A stretch of DNA of 64,000 nt from Tropicimonas marinistellae (GCF_001509585.1 NZ_LNCI01000003.1:434001-498000), one strand, 5' to 3'. Positions 34,303 through 43,444 are shown, counted from the stretch's first letter. Notes: generated by a model not told the origin, from the letters alone. Numbers and translations are program-made.

Positions 34303-34725
34303 TCAGTGCTCCGCAGTACCGTCCGGGCTGCCAAAACCGTGCATGCGCCGGGCCCACTGGAGAGCGATGAAAGCGCCCTTGATCCGCGGCAGCAAGTAAA
34401 GCGAGAGCGCGACACAAATCACTGTCAGCACGGTTGCCATGATCAGTGGTTCCATGTGCAGCTCAGCGTAGAGGAACATGATCATCGGCGCCATGAGGTG
34501 ACCCACAATGAGAATCGTGAGATAGGCCGGCCCGTCGTCGGCGCGCTGATGGTGAAACGGCTCCTCGCAGACCGGGCAATGATCGGCCACCTTGAGATAG
34601 CCCGACAGCAACGGCCCGCTGCCGCAGTTTGGACAACGCCGCCTCCAGCCACGCGTCAGCGCCGGCTTCAACGGCCGTTCGGCGAGCCTGCCCTGAACGA
34701 GGGGGCTCGCTTTTGGGGGTTCCAT
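34303..34725 (-). CDS. DUF983 zinc-ribbon membrane protein
   Basis: A 140-aa protein: an N-terminal zinc ribbon with two Cys pairs (RCPNCGSGPLL and DHCPVCEEPF, about residues 30-57), followed by two membrane helices (YLTILIVGHLMAPMIMFLYA and LIMATVLTVICVALSLYLLP). This is the DUF983 layout. The ATG at 34725 is favoured by GGAGG eight bases upstream; an ATG at 34740 is possible. Function unknown; members often sit near NUDIX genes in alphaproteobacteria. Confidence 0.85.
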   Translation of the reverse strand: MEPPKASPLVQGRLAERPLKPALTRGWRRRCPNCGSGPLLSGYLKVADHCPVCEEPFHHQRADDGPAYLTILIVGHLMAPMIMFLYAELHMEPLIMATVLTVICVALSLYLLPRIKGAFIALQWARRMHGFGSPDGTAEH

Positions 34726-34958
34726 GCCCGATTCCTCCATTTCGCGGCCTAAGCAGCCGCTGTCTGTTCGCAAGCTCAGAATGCCAGCTTTCAGACGATA
34801 TGTGAGGCCCCCGGACGGTCCGTGCGTCCGGATGTCGCGAAAAGACCCCCCAAAAAAAGTTTGAGCCATCGCGACGGAAAGCGCGGGTGGCTCCGTGAAA
34901 TGAGCATGACACGCCGCATGGATGCGGTGTTCCAACGCAACAAGACAGGATTGAGGAA

Positions 34959-35525
34959 ATGACGCGAATCATTCTGCTGAGCACCGCAATCGTCTCCGGA
35001 TTGCTGGTTGCAAATGATGCAATCGCCTTCGGTGGGCCGAAGGCGCCAGGCGAGCGGCCGACCTTCTCGCAACTTGATACGGATGGCGACGGCAAGGTGA
35101 CACCGGCGGAGATGCAGGCATTCCCAGCCGCCCGGGCGGCTGAGCGTTTCAAGGCCGCAGATGCTGACGGCGATGGCGCGATCAGCAAGGAGGAACTCAC
35201 TGCCAGCATCGAGCAGATGCGTGCAAATCGCGATATCGCACGTGCCGAGGCCATGCTCTCGCGGCTGGACACCGACGGAGACGGCACGATCAGCCAGGAG
35301 GAAATGACTGCAAACCCAGGTCGAAATCGTACGATGGCTCCGGGTGAACGATTCTTCACCTGGGCGGATACCTACAAGGACGGTGCGATCAGCGAGGCGG
35401 AATTCGACGCCGCAGCGAATTCAATGGCGCAGCGTGCGGACCGGTTCGGGCGCAGGGATTTCGGTCGCGACGATCGGGGAAAGGCGGGACCGCGTGGGGA
35501 TGTTGCCCCGTTCTGGCGCAACTGA
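34959..35525 (+). CDS. Exported EF-hand calcium-binding protein
   Basis: A 188-aa protein with a signal peptide (ILLSTAIVSGLLVANDAIA) and three canonical EF-hand loops, DTDGDGKVTPAE, DADGDGAISKEE and DTDGDGTISQEE (between residues about 40 and 110), plus a degenerate fourth loop ADTYKDGAISEAE. It is probably a periplasmic Ca-binding protein. It starts a group with the ECF sigma operon, so it may be part of an envelope stress or metal response. Confidence 0.88.
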   Translation: MTRIILLSTAIVSGLLVANDAIAFGGPKAPGERPTFSQLDTDGDGKVTPAEMQAFPAARAAERFKAADADGDGAISKEELTASIEQMRANRDIARAEAMLSRLDTDGDGTISQEEMTANPGRNRTMAPGERFFTWADTYKDGAISEAEFDAAANSMAQRADRFGRRDFGRDDRGKAGPRGDVAPFWRN

Positions 35526-35626
35526 CGAGGTGGGATGCCGAAACCGGTTCGGGTGGCCATCGGGGCGCGCGAACCGGGTCGGCGGCCTTGTGCATCCACG
35601 ACGAACGAGGCTAGGCCACGGACACG

Positions 35627-36226
35627 ATGACCATGCCGCTCGATGCAGATTCCGACCTGACCGACGAAGCGCTCCTGGCGCAATACGCACGGGGCGATCG
35701 TGCGGCCGCGCGCGTGCTGACGTTGCGGATGACTCCTCGTGTGCTGTCCTTGGCGCAACGAATGCTGCGGGACGCGGCCGAGGCCGAGGATGTGGCGCAG
35801 GAGGCGATGTTGCGGCTGTGGAAAATCGCACCGGAATGGCGAGACGGCGAGGCAAAGGTCTCCACCTGGCTCTACCGCGTGGCCAGCAACCTTTGCACTG
35901 ACCGCCTTCGCCGCCGGCGCGGTATGGGATTGGACGATGCGTTCGGAGAAGGCGTCGAGCCGCCCGATGCCGCGCCCGGGATCGATACTCGGCTGCAACA
36001 GGCCGACAGGGCAGCGGCGTTGCAGGCCGCATTGGAAGAATTGCCGGAACGGCAGCGTCAGGCGGTCGTTCTCCGGCACCTGGAGGGGTTGTCGAACCCG
36101 CAGATCGCCGCCGTAATGGAAATCGGCGTCGAGGCTGTGGAAAGTCTGACCGCACGGGGCAAACGCGCATTGGCCGCCCGTCTTATCGGCCGCCGCGCAG
36201 AACTGGGGTTGAGCGATGACCAGTGA
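35627..36226 (+). CDS. ECF-type RNA polymerase sigma factor
   Basis: A 199-aa sigma-70 family factor with region 2 (AEAEDVAQEAMLRLWKIAPEW, then KVSTWLYRVASNLCTDRLRRRRG, about residues 50-100) and region 4 (LPERQRQAVVLRHLEGLSNPQIAAVMEIGVEAVESLTARGKRAL, about 138-182). No region 3 is present. A second ATG two codons in (35633) is possible. The downstream gene overlaps by 11 bp and is the likely anti-sigma factor. Confidence 0.9.
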   Translation: MTMPLDADSDLTDEALLAQYARGDRAAARVLTLRMTPRVLSLAQRMLRDAAEAEDVAQEAMLRLWKIAPEWRDGEAKVSTWLYRVASNLCTDRLRRRRGMGLDDAFGEGVEPPDAAPGIDTRLQQADRAAALQAALEELPERQRQAVVLRHLEGLSNPQIAAVMEIGVEAVESLTARGKRALAARLIGRRAELGLSDDQ

Positions 36227-36599
36227 GACGGACAAGACCCTCGACGAGGAGCTTGAGGTTTTTTTCGAAGCGTCGCGGGTGGCTGCCCCAGACCCCTCGC
36301 CGGAAATGCTGGCGCGGGTGTTGGCCGATGCCTATTCCGCACAGGACGCGATAGAAATTGAAGCGCCAGCAACCGCGCCCGAGACAAGCCGCAGAGCGGG
36401 TCTCGGTGGAGTGTTCAGTGCCATTGGCGGTTGGCCGGCCATGGCGGGCCTTGTCACGGCAACTGCAGCTGGCATTTGGATTGGGTACAACCCGCCCAGT
36501 ACGGTGGATACACTCACGCAGCCTCTATTGGGCAGTGTCTACAACCTGACGATGGATTCCTCGCTGCCGGATATCGACTTCCTGTTGGCAGACGGATGA
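36216..36599 (+). CDS. Probable anti-sigma factor
   Basis: A 127-aa protein with an acidic soluble N-terminus (about residues 1-60) and one membrane helix WPAMAGLVTATAAGIWIGYN (about 73-92), then a short periplasmic tail. It has no zinc-binding HxxxCxxC motif. The overlap with the sigma factor and the topology fit a membrane anti-sigma factor. Some databases label similar proteins as dihydroorotate dehydrogenase, which the sequence does not support. Confidence 0.65.
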   Translation: MTSETDKTLDEELEVFFEASRVAAPDPSPEMLARVLADAYSAQDAIEIEAPATAPETSRRAGLGGVFSAIGGWPAMAGLVTATAAGIWIGYNPPSTVDTLTQPLLGSVYNLTMDSSLPDIDFLLADG

Positions 36600-36618
36600 G
36601 GCAGGAGACCCGATTGGA

Positions 36619-37188
36619 ATGACCGAGAATACCCCGCCGCCCATTGCACCCCGCCGCCGTATATGGCTCCGCGTGCTCCTGTTCGTCTCCCTCGCCATGA
36701 ACCTCGCGGTCGTGGGGATCGTGGCGGGCGCTTACCTGAGTCGCGTCGACGACAAGGAACGTCCGGAGCGCATTGCCCGTGAACTGGGGCTTGGTCCGTT
36801 TCTGATGGCGCTGGACGCAGACAACCGGGAAGCGCTCTACGCGTCGGCCAAGGCGCGCCGCGGCGAATTGGTTGAAGGCCGAGCGGCCTGGGGCACGGCC
36901 TTCCGGGAAACGCTCACCCTGATCCGGCAGGAGCCATTCGACGAGGCGCGTTTCCTCGACCTGGTGGAGCGGCAGGCGCAGATCGCCTCGCGCGGGCGCT
37001 CGATCGGGCAGGAAGAACTTGCGGTGCAACTGGCACGCATGTCGCCGCAGGAACGTGCGGCCTTTGCCGACAAGCTTGAGCGGGGTATGCGTTTCGCCGA
37101 ACGGTTCCGGGACAAACGGCACGGCGGTGTTCCTCTCGGACCGGACCGGCCAGCGCGCCCGTACAACGACGGTCCGAAACAGGACTAG
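36619..37188 (+). CDS. Periplasmic CpxP/heavy-metal-sensor-like protein
   Basis: A 189-aa protein with an N-terminal membrane anchor (IWLRVLLFVSLAMNLAVVGIVAGAYL) and a helical periplasmic part containing LVEGRAAWGTAFRETLTLIRQEPFDEARFLDLVERQAQIASRGRSIGQEELAVQLARMSPQERAAFADKL, as in the CpxP/CnrX-like heavy-metal-resistance family. It ends the sigma/anti-sigma operon. It may sense periplasmic metal or misfolded protein and feed into the ECF factor. Confidence 0.75.
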   Translation: MTENTPPPIAPRRRIWLRVLLFVSLAMNLAVVGIVAGAYLSRVDDKERPERIARELGLGPFLMALDADNREALYASAKARRGELVEGRAAWGTAFRETLTLIRQEPFDEARFLDLVERQAQIASRGRSIGQEELAVQLARMSPQERAAFADKLERGMRFAERFRDKRHGGVPLGPDRPARPYNDGPKQD

Positions 37189-37340
37189 CGGAAACCAGAC
37201 GACGTGCAGAGGCGTCGGGCTTTCCTCCGCTTTGCCCCCAGTTTCTACTACCCTGGAATTCGGACAGCGTCCTGTCCTTTGCTCGCGTGAGGATATTTAC
37301 GTCATCGCGCGCCCATTGAACGACCTCCGTTGTTCTGGGC

Positions 37341-38819
37341 TCAGCGCCAGACTACAGCCGTCTGCTGGGGAGGAGGTGGGGCTATGGACTCGCGCGTGGG
37401 ATGAAATCGGTGCACCGGAGGTTTGTCGCCGGGCGTGCCGAGGAAAACCCGATTTCGACCACGTTTCTTCGCCCGGTAGAGTGCAGCATCGGCTGCCTCC
37501 ATCAATTGCCGCGCTGTCACATCCGTTGCATCGGGTTCGGAACCGCCAATCGCGAGGCCCACAGAAATCGTCTGCAGATGTTTGGTCGTCGGTCCGCACA
37601 CCTCGGTTCCAGATAGCAGAACTTCGTTTGCGGCCGCAGCGCTCCTTAGCCGTTCGGCCGCATTCAGGGCGGCGTCCGGCTCTATGTCCGGCATCACGAC
37701 GAGAAACTCCTCACCACCGATGCGCGCAACAAGGTCGACCGTTCGCAGGTTCCCCTGCAAGGTATCGGCCATGGATTTCAGCACGGTATCGCCGGCCGCG
37801 TGGCCGTAGGTATCGTTGACCGCCTTGAACCGATCCAGATCGACGATCATCACGGCGAACCTGCGTCCGGTATCCCGCGCCCGGCCGCGAACGCGCTCCA
37901 AGTGCGACAGTGCGTAGCGCCGATTGTAGAGGCCGGTCAGCGGATCCGTGACGGCCATCTGCAATCCGTCGCGTACCTTGCGGCGTAGCCGGTCGGACTG
38001 GCGCTTGCGGGTCATCATGGATTTCAGGCGCAACTCCATTTCGTCCATGTCGAGGGGCATACTGACCACGTCGGAAGCGCCGAGGTCCAGCGCCATTGCG
38101 GCGTGGTGCTGGTTCGATGGCGGGACGACGACGATTATCGCCGAGTGGCGGGTTTCCGGTCGCGACCGCAGCTCGGACAGGAGCATAAGCCCGCCGCCCG
38201 GCGTTTCGAGGTCTGCGGTCAGAACGAAGAGATCCGGACTCGGTTCCGCATGGTTCAGCGCTGCTTCCCGATTGCGAAGCTCGACGGTGTCCTGCAAGCG
38301 CTCTTGCAGCCGCGTGCGCCAGCTCAGGGCTTCCGCTCTGGCATCGGCGACAAGGCAAATTCGCCCTGCCGGGACGAAGGCGCTTTCGGCCTCGGCGAAG
38401 CCGAGCGCCTGCTGCGTGCCTTCGCGAAGGGCCAGTTCGGACGCGATGCTTCGCGCGCGTAGCAGGCTGCGCACCCGCGCGAGAAGGCCCATGTCGTCAT
38501 ATGGCTTCGAAAGGAATTCCTCCGCACCGGCCTCCAGCGCTGCGAGTTTTGCCGGGGTATCGCGGTGGGCGGTCAGGATGATGACCGGAATGTCCGCCGT
38601 GCGCCGGTCAGCCTTGAGACGGCGGCACACTTCCAGCCCGTCGATGTCGGGCATCGACATGTCGAGCATGATGAGATCCGGCCGTTCTTTTTGAGCGAGC
38701 CGGAGCGCTTCAGCCCCACCGCTGGCCTGAAGGACCTCGTAGCAGGATTTCGTCAGTTTGACCTTGAGGATGATCCTGTTGGTGGCAACGTCGTCTACGA
38801 CCAGAATTCGACCGGGCAT
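37341..38819 (-). CDS. pleD: PleD-type response regulator diguanylate cyclase
   Basis: A 492-aa protein with two receiver domains and a GGDEF domain. The first receiver (residues 1-115) has acidic DD at 9-10, the phosphorylatable Asp53 in LIMLDMSMPDIDG and the Lys in FLSKPYDD. The second receiver (about 145-265) looks degenerate. The C-terminal domain has DPLTGLYNRR, the catalytic GGEEF and the inhibitory I-site RTVD five residues before it. It should make cyclic di-GMP, as PleD does in Caulobacter. The ATG at 38819 (MPGRILVVDD) is preferred over 38840. Confidence 0.93.
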   Translation of the reverse strand: MPGRILVVDDVATNRIILKVKLTKSCYEVLQASGGAEALRLAQKERPDLIMLDMSMPDIDGLEVCRRLKADRRTADIPVIILTAHRDTPAKLAALEAGAEEFLSKPYDDMGLLARVRSLLRARSIASELALREGTQQALGFAEAESAFVPAGRICLVADARAEALSWRTRLQERLQDTVELRNREAALNHAEPSPDLFVLTADLETPGGGLMLLSELRSRPETRHSAIIVVVPPSNQHHAAMALDLGASDVVSMPLDMDEMELRLKSMMTRKRQSDRLRRKVRDGLQMAVTDPLTGLYNRRYALSHLERVRGRARDTGRRFAVMIVDLDRFKAVNDTYGHAAGDTVLKSMADTLQGNLRTVDLVARIGGEEFLVVMPDIEPDAALNAAERLRSAAAANEVLLSGTEVCGPTTKHLQTISVGLAIGGSEPDATDVTARQLMEAADAALYRAKKRGRNRVFLGTPGDKPPVHRFHPTRESIAPPPPQQTAVVWR

Positions 38820-38920
38820 TGCGCCGCACTCCTGTCTCAAGGCCCCCGCAGCCCTTGTAGTTATTAGTCATTATTGAGATTGGTTAAGGAAACCTTTCTG
38901 CCGAAATGACGGAGACGTGA

Positions 38921-39199
38921 GTGGAGAAGGAATTCGCCGAAATCATTGGGTTGAAAGCGCTTGCCTGGCTTGCGGGGAATGACGAATTGCTGCCTGTGTT
39001 CCTTGGAGCGACCGGGGCCGCGTTAACGGATGTAAAAGCCCGTGCCGGCGACGCGGAGTTTCTGGCGGCGGTGCTCGATTTCCTGACGATGGACGACGCC
39101 TGGGTCGCGGCGTTCTGCGCGAGCGAGGGGCTTTCCGGTGAAGATCCGCTGCGCGCACGGCAGGCTCTCCCCGGAGGAGCCTTGCCGAACTGGACCTGA
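38921..39199 (+). CDS. DUF3572 small protein
   Basis: A 92-aa helical protein (IGLKALAWLAGNDELLPVFLGATG, then FLTMDDAWVAAFCASEGL). It matches the alphaproteobacterial DUF3572 family, which lies beside pleD in many genomes. The start is a GTG. The function is unknown. Confidence 0.8.
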   Translation: MEKEFAEIIGLKALAWLAGNDELLPVFLGATGAALTDVKARAGDAEFLAAVLDFLTMDDAWVAAFCASEGLSGEDPLRARQALPGGALPNWT

Positions 39200-39261
39200 C
39201 GGGCACGTCCTGCCGGGCCGGCGGGGAAGCGGAGATCCACCGCCACGAGGAGGGGCATCCA

Positions 39262-39957
39262 ATGCCGGACATTCGCGGATTGCTTTTCGACAAGGACGGG
39301 ACGCTCTTCGACTTTCAGGGAACATGGGGTGGTTGGGCGGCCGATCTGGTGTACGAGTTCGCCGAGGGCGATTCAGGCCGGGCCGATACGCTTGCCGCCC
39401 GCATCCGACTCGACAGGGCCCGCCGACGGTTTTTCCCGGACAGTCCAATGATCGCGGGGACGGTGGACGATGCGGTGGCGCTTCTTCTGCCCGGCGCGCC
39501 GCATCTGGACAGGTCCACGATACAGCGGAGAATTGAGGAGAGTTCGCAAAACCTCATGGCAGTCGAGGCGGTCCCGCTCACCGGACTGACGGCGCGCTTG
39601 CGGTCGTCCGGTCAGGTGCTTGGCGTGGCCACGAACGACATGGAATCCGTCGCTGTCGCGCAGCTTGCCACGATCGGTGTACTAGAGGCGTTCGACTTCG
39701 TTGTCGGAGCCGACAGTGGCCATGGGGCGAAGCCCGCGCCGGGCCAATGCCTCGCCTTCGCCGCGCACGTAGACCTGCCGGTCGAGACTGTGGCAATGAT
39801 CGGTGACAGCACGCACGACCTTCATGCCGGACGTGCTGCCGGAATGTCTACAGTGGCCGTTTTAACCGGTGTGGCTGACGAGCATGAGCTGGCACCCTAC
39901 GCCGATGTCGTTCTGCCGGACATTGGGCATCTGCCGCGCTGGCTGGGATTGGAATAG
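39262..39957 (+). CDS. HAD-family phosphatase
   Basis: A 231-aa haloacid-dehalogenase-type phosphatase. Motif I is LLFDKDGTLFDF, motif II GVATND, motif III Lys in GHGAKPAPG and motif IV MIGDSTHDLHAGRAAGM. This resembles phosphoglycolate phosphatase-type enzymes, but the substrate is not clear. It is transcribed in the same direction as the MttB-family gene 97 bp downstream. Confidence 0.87.
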   Translation: MPDIRGLLFDKDGTLFDFQGTWGGWAADLVYEFAEGDSGRADTLAARIRLDRARRRFFPDSPMIAGTVDDAVALLLPGAPHLDRSTIQRRIEESSQNLMAVEAVPLTGLTARLRSSGQVLGVATNDMESVAVAQLATIGVLEAFDFVVGADSGHGAKPAPGQCLAFAAHVDLPVETVAMIGDSTHDLHAGRAAGMSTVAVLTGVADEHELAPYADVVLPDIGHLPRWLGLE

Positions 39958-40053
39958 CCCTCGGCGCGACATTTCCGACACGTACGGTCGCATTCCGGCG
40001 CTCCGGCGCGTCCTTGCTCCTGCCATGCTCGGGCAAGGCCAGGAGGAAATGCG

Positions 40054-41658
40054 ATGCCCGAGACCGATCCCGCCGCCGGCAAAGAGCCGTTTCCGGCATC
40101 CGAGAGTGCCGGACGCGGCAGGCGTCGTCGCGCGGGCGGCCGTGCCGGAAACACGCGCCGGGCCGGTGGCGCGGCAATCGAGCAAATGCCATGGCGGCCG
40201 CCCGAAGTAACAGACCGCCCGACCGAACCACTCGGCGCGGAGGGTATTGCGGCGGTTCACGACGCTTCCATGCGGATACTCGAAGAGATCGGGATCGAGT
40301 TTCTTCATGACGAAGCGCTGGAATTGTTTCGCGACGCCGGATGTATCGTTCGGGAAACGAATGTTCGGATGGGGCGGGATTGGGTGATGGAGATGCTGGC
40401 TCGCGCGCCGTCCCAGTTCACCCTGACGCCGCGAAACCCCGATCGTGCTGTCACAGTCGGCGGGCGGTCGATTCTGTTTGGAAATGTCTCCTCACCGCCG
40501 AACTACTGGGATACCGAGACAGGAAAGGTCTCCGGAACGCGCGCGCAATGCCGCGATCTACTGAAGCTCACGCAGTACTTCAACTGTATCCACTTTGCCG
40601 GCGGCTACCCGGTGGAACCCCTGGATATTCATCCCTCGGTTCGGCACCTGGAGGTGCTCCACGACAAGTTGCTTCTAACGGATAAGGTCGTGCACGCCTA
40701 TGCGTTGGGTCCGGAGCGGGTCGAAGACGTGATGGAAATGGCGCGGCTCGCCGCGGGACTCTCTGACGAGGAGTTTCAGGCGACGCCGCGGATGTACACC
40801 AATATCAACTCCACCTCGCCACTCAAACACGACACACCGATGATCGACGGCTGCCTGCGTCTGGTTCGGCGCGGTCAAGCGGTGTTTGTCACACCGTTCA
40901 CGCTCGCGGGTGCGATGGCCCCGGTGACCATGGCCGGCGCAGTGGCCCAATCCATAGCGGAGGCGCTCTCGGCCATTGCGCTTTTCCAATGGGTTCGCCC
41001 GGGTTGCCCCTGCGTGATCGGCACCTTCACGTCCAATGTCGACATGCGGTCGGGCGCTCCGGCCTTCGGTACGCCGGAATACATGCGTGCGACGCAGATG
41101 ACGGGGCAAATGGCGCGGTACTACGGTTTGCCAATGCGTGCTTCGGGGTCTTGCGCGGCCAACGTGCCTGACGGCCAGGCCATGTGGGAAACGTCGAATG
41201 CACTCTGGTCGGCGGTACAGGCTGGTGCGAATGTCGTTTACCACGCGGCCGGTTGGCTCGAAGGAGGTCTCATTGCAAGCCCGGCGAAGTTCGTGATGGA
41301 TTGCGAGATCCTGCAGCAGATTCAGCGGTATTTCGACCCCGTCCTGACGGCGACGGGTGCCGAGGATGTCGCCGTCGAGGCAATCGCCGAGGTCGGGCCG
41401 GATGGCCATTTCTTTGGCGCGAGCCACACCCAGGCCCGCTATACCACGGCGTTTTATCAGCCATTCCTGTCGGACTGGCGCAACTTCGAGGCCTGGGCGC
41501 TATCGGGCGGTATCTGGACCGATGCGCGCGCGCACACGCTTTGGAAGGAGATCGTGCGCGGCTTCGAACCACCGCCGATTGATGCCGGTGCCGCCGAGGC
41601 GCTTGGCGAATTCGTGGCGCGTCGCAAGTCCGAAGGCGGCGCGCCGACAGATTTTTGA
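40054..41658 (+). CDS. Trimethylamine methyltransferase (MttB)-family protein
   Basis: A 534-aa TIM-barrel methyltransferase. The core matches the family: ILEEIGIEFLHDEALELFRDAG, FGNVSSPPNYWD, FAGGYPVEPLDIH, YTNINSTSPLKHD and the final IQRYFDPVLTATGAEDVAVEAIAEVGPDGHFFGASHT. There is no in-frame amber codon, so this is the non-pyrrolysine branch that includes glycine betaine methyltransferase. It begins with an Arg/Gly-rich extension of about 45 residues. No corrinoid protein is adjacent. GGAGG lies just before the ATG. Confidence 0.88.
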   Translation: MPETDPAAGKEPFPASESAGRGRRRRAGGRAGNTRRAGGAAIEQMPWRPPEVTDRPTEPLGAEGIAAVHDASMRILEEIGIEFLHDEALELFRDAGCIVRETNVRMGRDWVMEMLARAPSQFTLTPRNPDRAVTVGGRSILFGNVSSPPNYWDTETGKVSGTRAQCRDLLKLTQYFNCIHFAGGYPVEPLDIHPSVRHLEVLHDKLLLTDKVVHAYALGPERVEDVMEMARLAAGLSDEEFQATPRMYTNINSTSPLKHDTPMIDGCLRLVRRGQAVFVTPFTLAGAMAPVTMAGAVAQSIAEALSAIALFQWVRPGCPCVIGTFTSNVDMRSGAPAFGTPEYMRATQMTGQMARYYGLPMRASGSCAANVPDGQAMWETSNALWSAVQAGANVVYHAAGWLEGGLIASPAKFVMDCEILQQIQRYFDPVLTATGAEDVAVEAIAEVGPDGHFFGASHTQARYTTAFYQPFLSDWRNFEAWALSGGIWTDARAHTLWKEIVRGFEPPPIDAGAAEALGEFVARRKSEGGAPTDF

Positions 41659-41735
41659 CCCGAAACTACCCGGTTGCGTTTTCCCTTTCTTAAGCGCTCG
41701 CGTTCTAGCCTTTCGTCGCGAGGAAAGGCGAGGGT

Positions 41736-42335
41736 ATGCACGGGTTAATCAATCGGTCCATTCAGTGTTTCGTTCAGGACACGTACGGCGAAGGCCGGTG
41801 GCTATCCATTTCGAGTTCGATGGGCGTTCCGCCCGACGGCTTCGAAGCAATGCTGACATATGACGACAAGTTGAGCCTGAAGCTCCTAAGAACCGTCGTC
41901 AGCCAATTGGACAAGCCTGAAGAGATGCTGCTTGAGGATGTGGGAACTTACTTGGTCAGTCATCCGAACACCGAAGCCATTCGCAGGCTTCTGAGGTTCG
42001 GTGGAGAGACTTTTGACGAGTTCCTGCACTCTCTGGACGATCTACCTGACCGCGCCCGCCTGGCGGTCAGCGATCTCGTCCTGCCGGAGTTGCAGCTTGA
42101 GGATAACGGAGAAGGCAACTTCATACTGCACGTCCGCGGCCCTCATCGCGGCTTTGCCTTTGTACTCGTTGGCGTCCTGCGCGCACTTGCAGATGACTAC
42201 GGTGCGCTCGTGTTGCTGGACCATCGAACGCAGGACGACGGCAACATGGCAATCGAAATCGGACTGTTGGACAGTGCCTTCGCAGAAGGGCGGCGGTTCT
42301 CACTGGCACGCGGACATCAGGGGCAGGTTGCATGA
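41736..42335 (+). CDS. H-NOX-like domain protein lacking the usual heme ligands
   Basis: A 199-aa protein of the heme-nitric oxide/oxygen-binding fold: it begins MHGLINRSIQCFVQDTYGEGRW and continues to GFAFVLVGVLRALADDYGALVLLD, as in H-NOX domains. At the proximal heme-ligand position the sequence reads SLDDLPDR, with Pro where His is expected, and the distal YxSxR motif aligns with VRGPH. It therefore may bind no heme, or bind it differently. It overlaps the downstream diguanylate cyclase by ATGA, so the two probably work as a sensor-enzyme pair. Confidence 0.8.
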   Translation: MHGLINRSIQCFVQDTYGEGRWLSISSSMGVPPDGFEAMLTYDDKLSLKLLRTVVSQLDKPEEMLLEDVGTYLVSHPNTEAIRRLLRFGGETFDEFLHSLDDLPDRARLAVSDLVLPELQLEDNGEGNFILHVRGPHRGFAFVLVGVLRALADDYGALVLLDHRTQDDGNMAIEIGLLDSAFAEGRRFSLARGHQGQVA

Positions 42336-43444
42336 GCGTCCATCCGCCCAACATTGATCGTATGTCTCCCCGCGACGAGTTTGGCGGTGTCCACGAGCGT
42401 GCGCGAGATGTGCATCTGGCATTGGACCGGTCGGCAGCGGATTTGCTGATGCCCATGCATCTTGTTGTATCAAGCGACGGGCGTATCAGATGCGCGGGTC
42501 CGACGATGCTCAAACTGCGCCCACAATCGGAATTGATCGGGTGCCCGATCTTCGACGTTTTCGTCTTGCGCCGGCCCGCAGGCTTGACGGATATCTCTCA
42601 GATCCCCGAACGGGACGGTGGGCGTGTGTCGCTCTCGTTCCTCGATGGCACGCAGGGAACGTTCAAGGGGGTCGCGGTTCGCCTGCCGGCAAATGGCGAC
42701 ATCCTGATAAATCTCTCCTTCGGGTTTTCGGTTATCGATGCGGTGGAGGCCTACGACCTTTCGTCGGGGGATTTCGCGGCGACGGATCTGGCCGTGGAGA
42801 TGCTCTACCTTGTAGAGGCAAAGTCGGCAGCTATGCAGGAATCCAAAAAGCTCAACCTGCGTCTTCAAGGGGCAAAGGTTGCGGCGGAGGAACAGGCATT
42901 CACCGATACGTTGACTGGCCTCAAGAACCGCCGCGCAGTCGACCATGTTCTGGCCCGGATTCTGTCCAAGAAGGAGTGTTTCGGCCTCATGCAGGTCGAT
43001 CTCGACTATTTCAAGCAAGTCAATGACACGTTCGGCCATGCGGCCGGCGACGAGGTGTTGCAATCCGTTGCGCGCTCGCTGGTTGCGGAGACGCGTCAGT
43101 CGGATACCGTCGCGCGGATCGGCGGCGACGAATTCATACTGGTCTTTGACGGGCTGACAGATACAGATCAACTCGAGCTTATCGCATGGCGCATCATTGC
43201 ACGTCTGGAGGAGCCGATTCCCCACAACGATGTTTTTTGCCGGATTTCCGGCAGTATCGGTGTGACAACGAGCGAAATCCGTCCTTCTGCCGACGTTGAG
43301 CAACTGCTGGCCGACGCCGACAGGGCACTCTACGCATCCAAAAATGACGGTCGAGGTCGGTGCACCTTGTTCGATCTCACCATGTCCCGGAATCAGGTGC
43401 GTAGATCGAGCGGGCAAATCGTCAGCGACGGACCGACAATCTGA
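42332..43444 (+). CDS. HNOBA-GGDEF diguanylate cyclase
   Basis: A 370-aa cytosolic protein. Residues about 30-180 form an HNOBA-like domain, the PAS-like module next to H-NOX in soluble guanylate cyclases: LVVSSDGRIRCAGPTMLKL, LINLSFGFSVIDAV and TDLAVEMLYLVEAKSAAMQESKKL, ending in a coiled coil. The C-terminus is a GGDEF domain with DTLTGLKNRRAV and GGDEF, with RQSD (I-site) five residues before it. It should make cyclic di-GMP with product inhibition and be controlled by the upstream H-NOX-like protein. Confidence 0.9.
   Translation: MSVHPPNIDRMSPRDEFGGVHERARDVHLALDRSAADLLMPMHLVVSSDGRIRCAGPTMLKLRPQSELIGCPIFDVFVLRRPAGLTDISQIPERDGGRVSLSFLDGTQGTFKGVAVRLPANGDILINLSFGFSVIDAVEAYDLSSGDFAATDLAVEMLYLVEAKSAAMQESKKLNLRLQGAKVAAEEQAFTDTLTGLKNRRAVDHVLARILSKKECFGLMQVDLDYFKQVNDTFGHAAGDEVLQSVARSLVAETRQSDTVARIGGDEFILVFDGLTDTDQLELIAWRIIARLEEPIPHNDVFCRISGSIGVTTSEIRPSADVEQLLADADRALYASKNDGRGRCTLFDLTMSRNQVRRSSGQIVSDGPTI

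Noticed and set aside
36216-36599. Dihydroorotate dehydrogenase label for the gene after the sigma factor
   Set aside because: At 127 aa with a membrane helix and no flavin-site motifs, it cannot be that enzyme; an anti-sigma role fits better.
40054-41658. Pyrrolysine-containing MttB
   Set aside because: The frame is continuous without an internal TAG codon, so it belongs to the non-pyrrolysine group.
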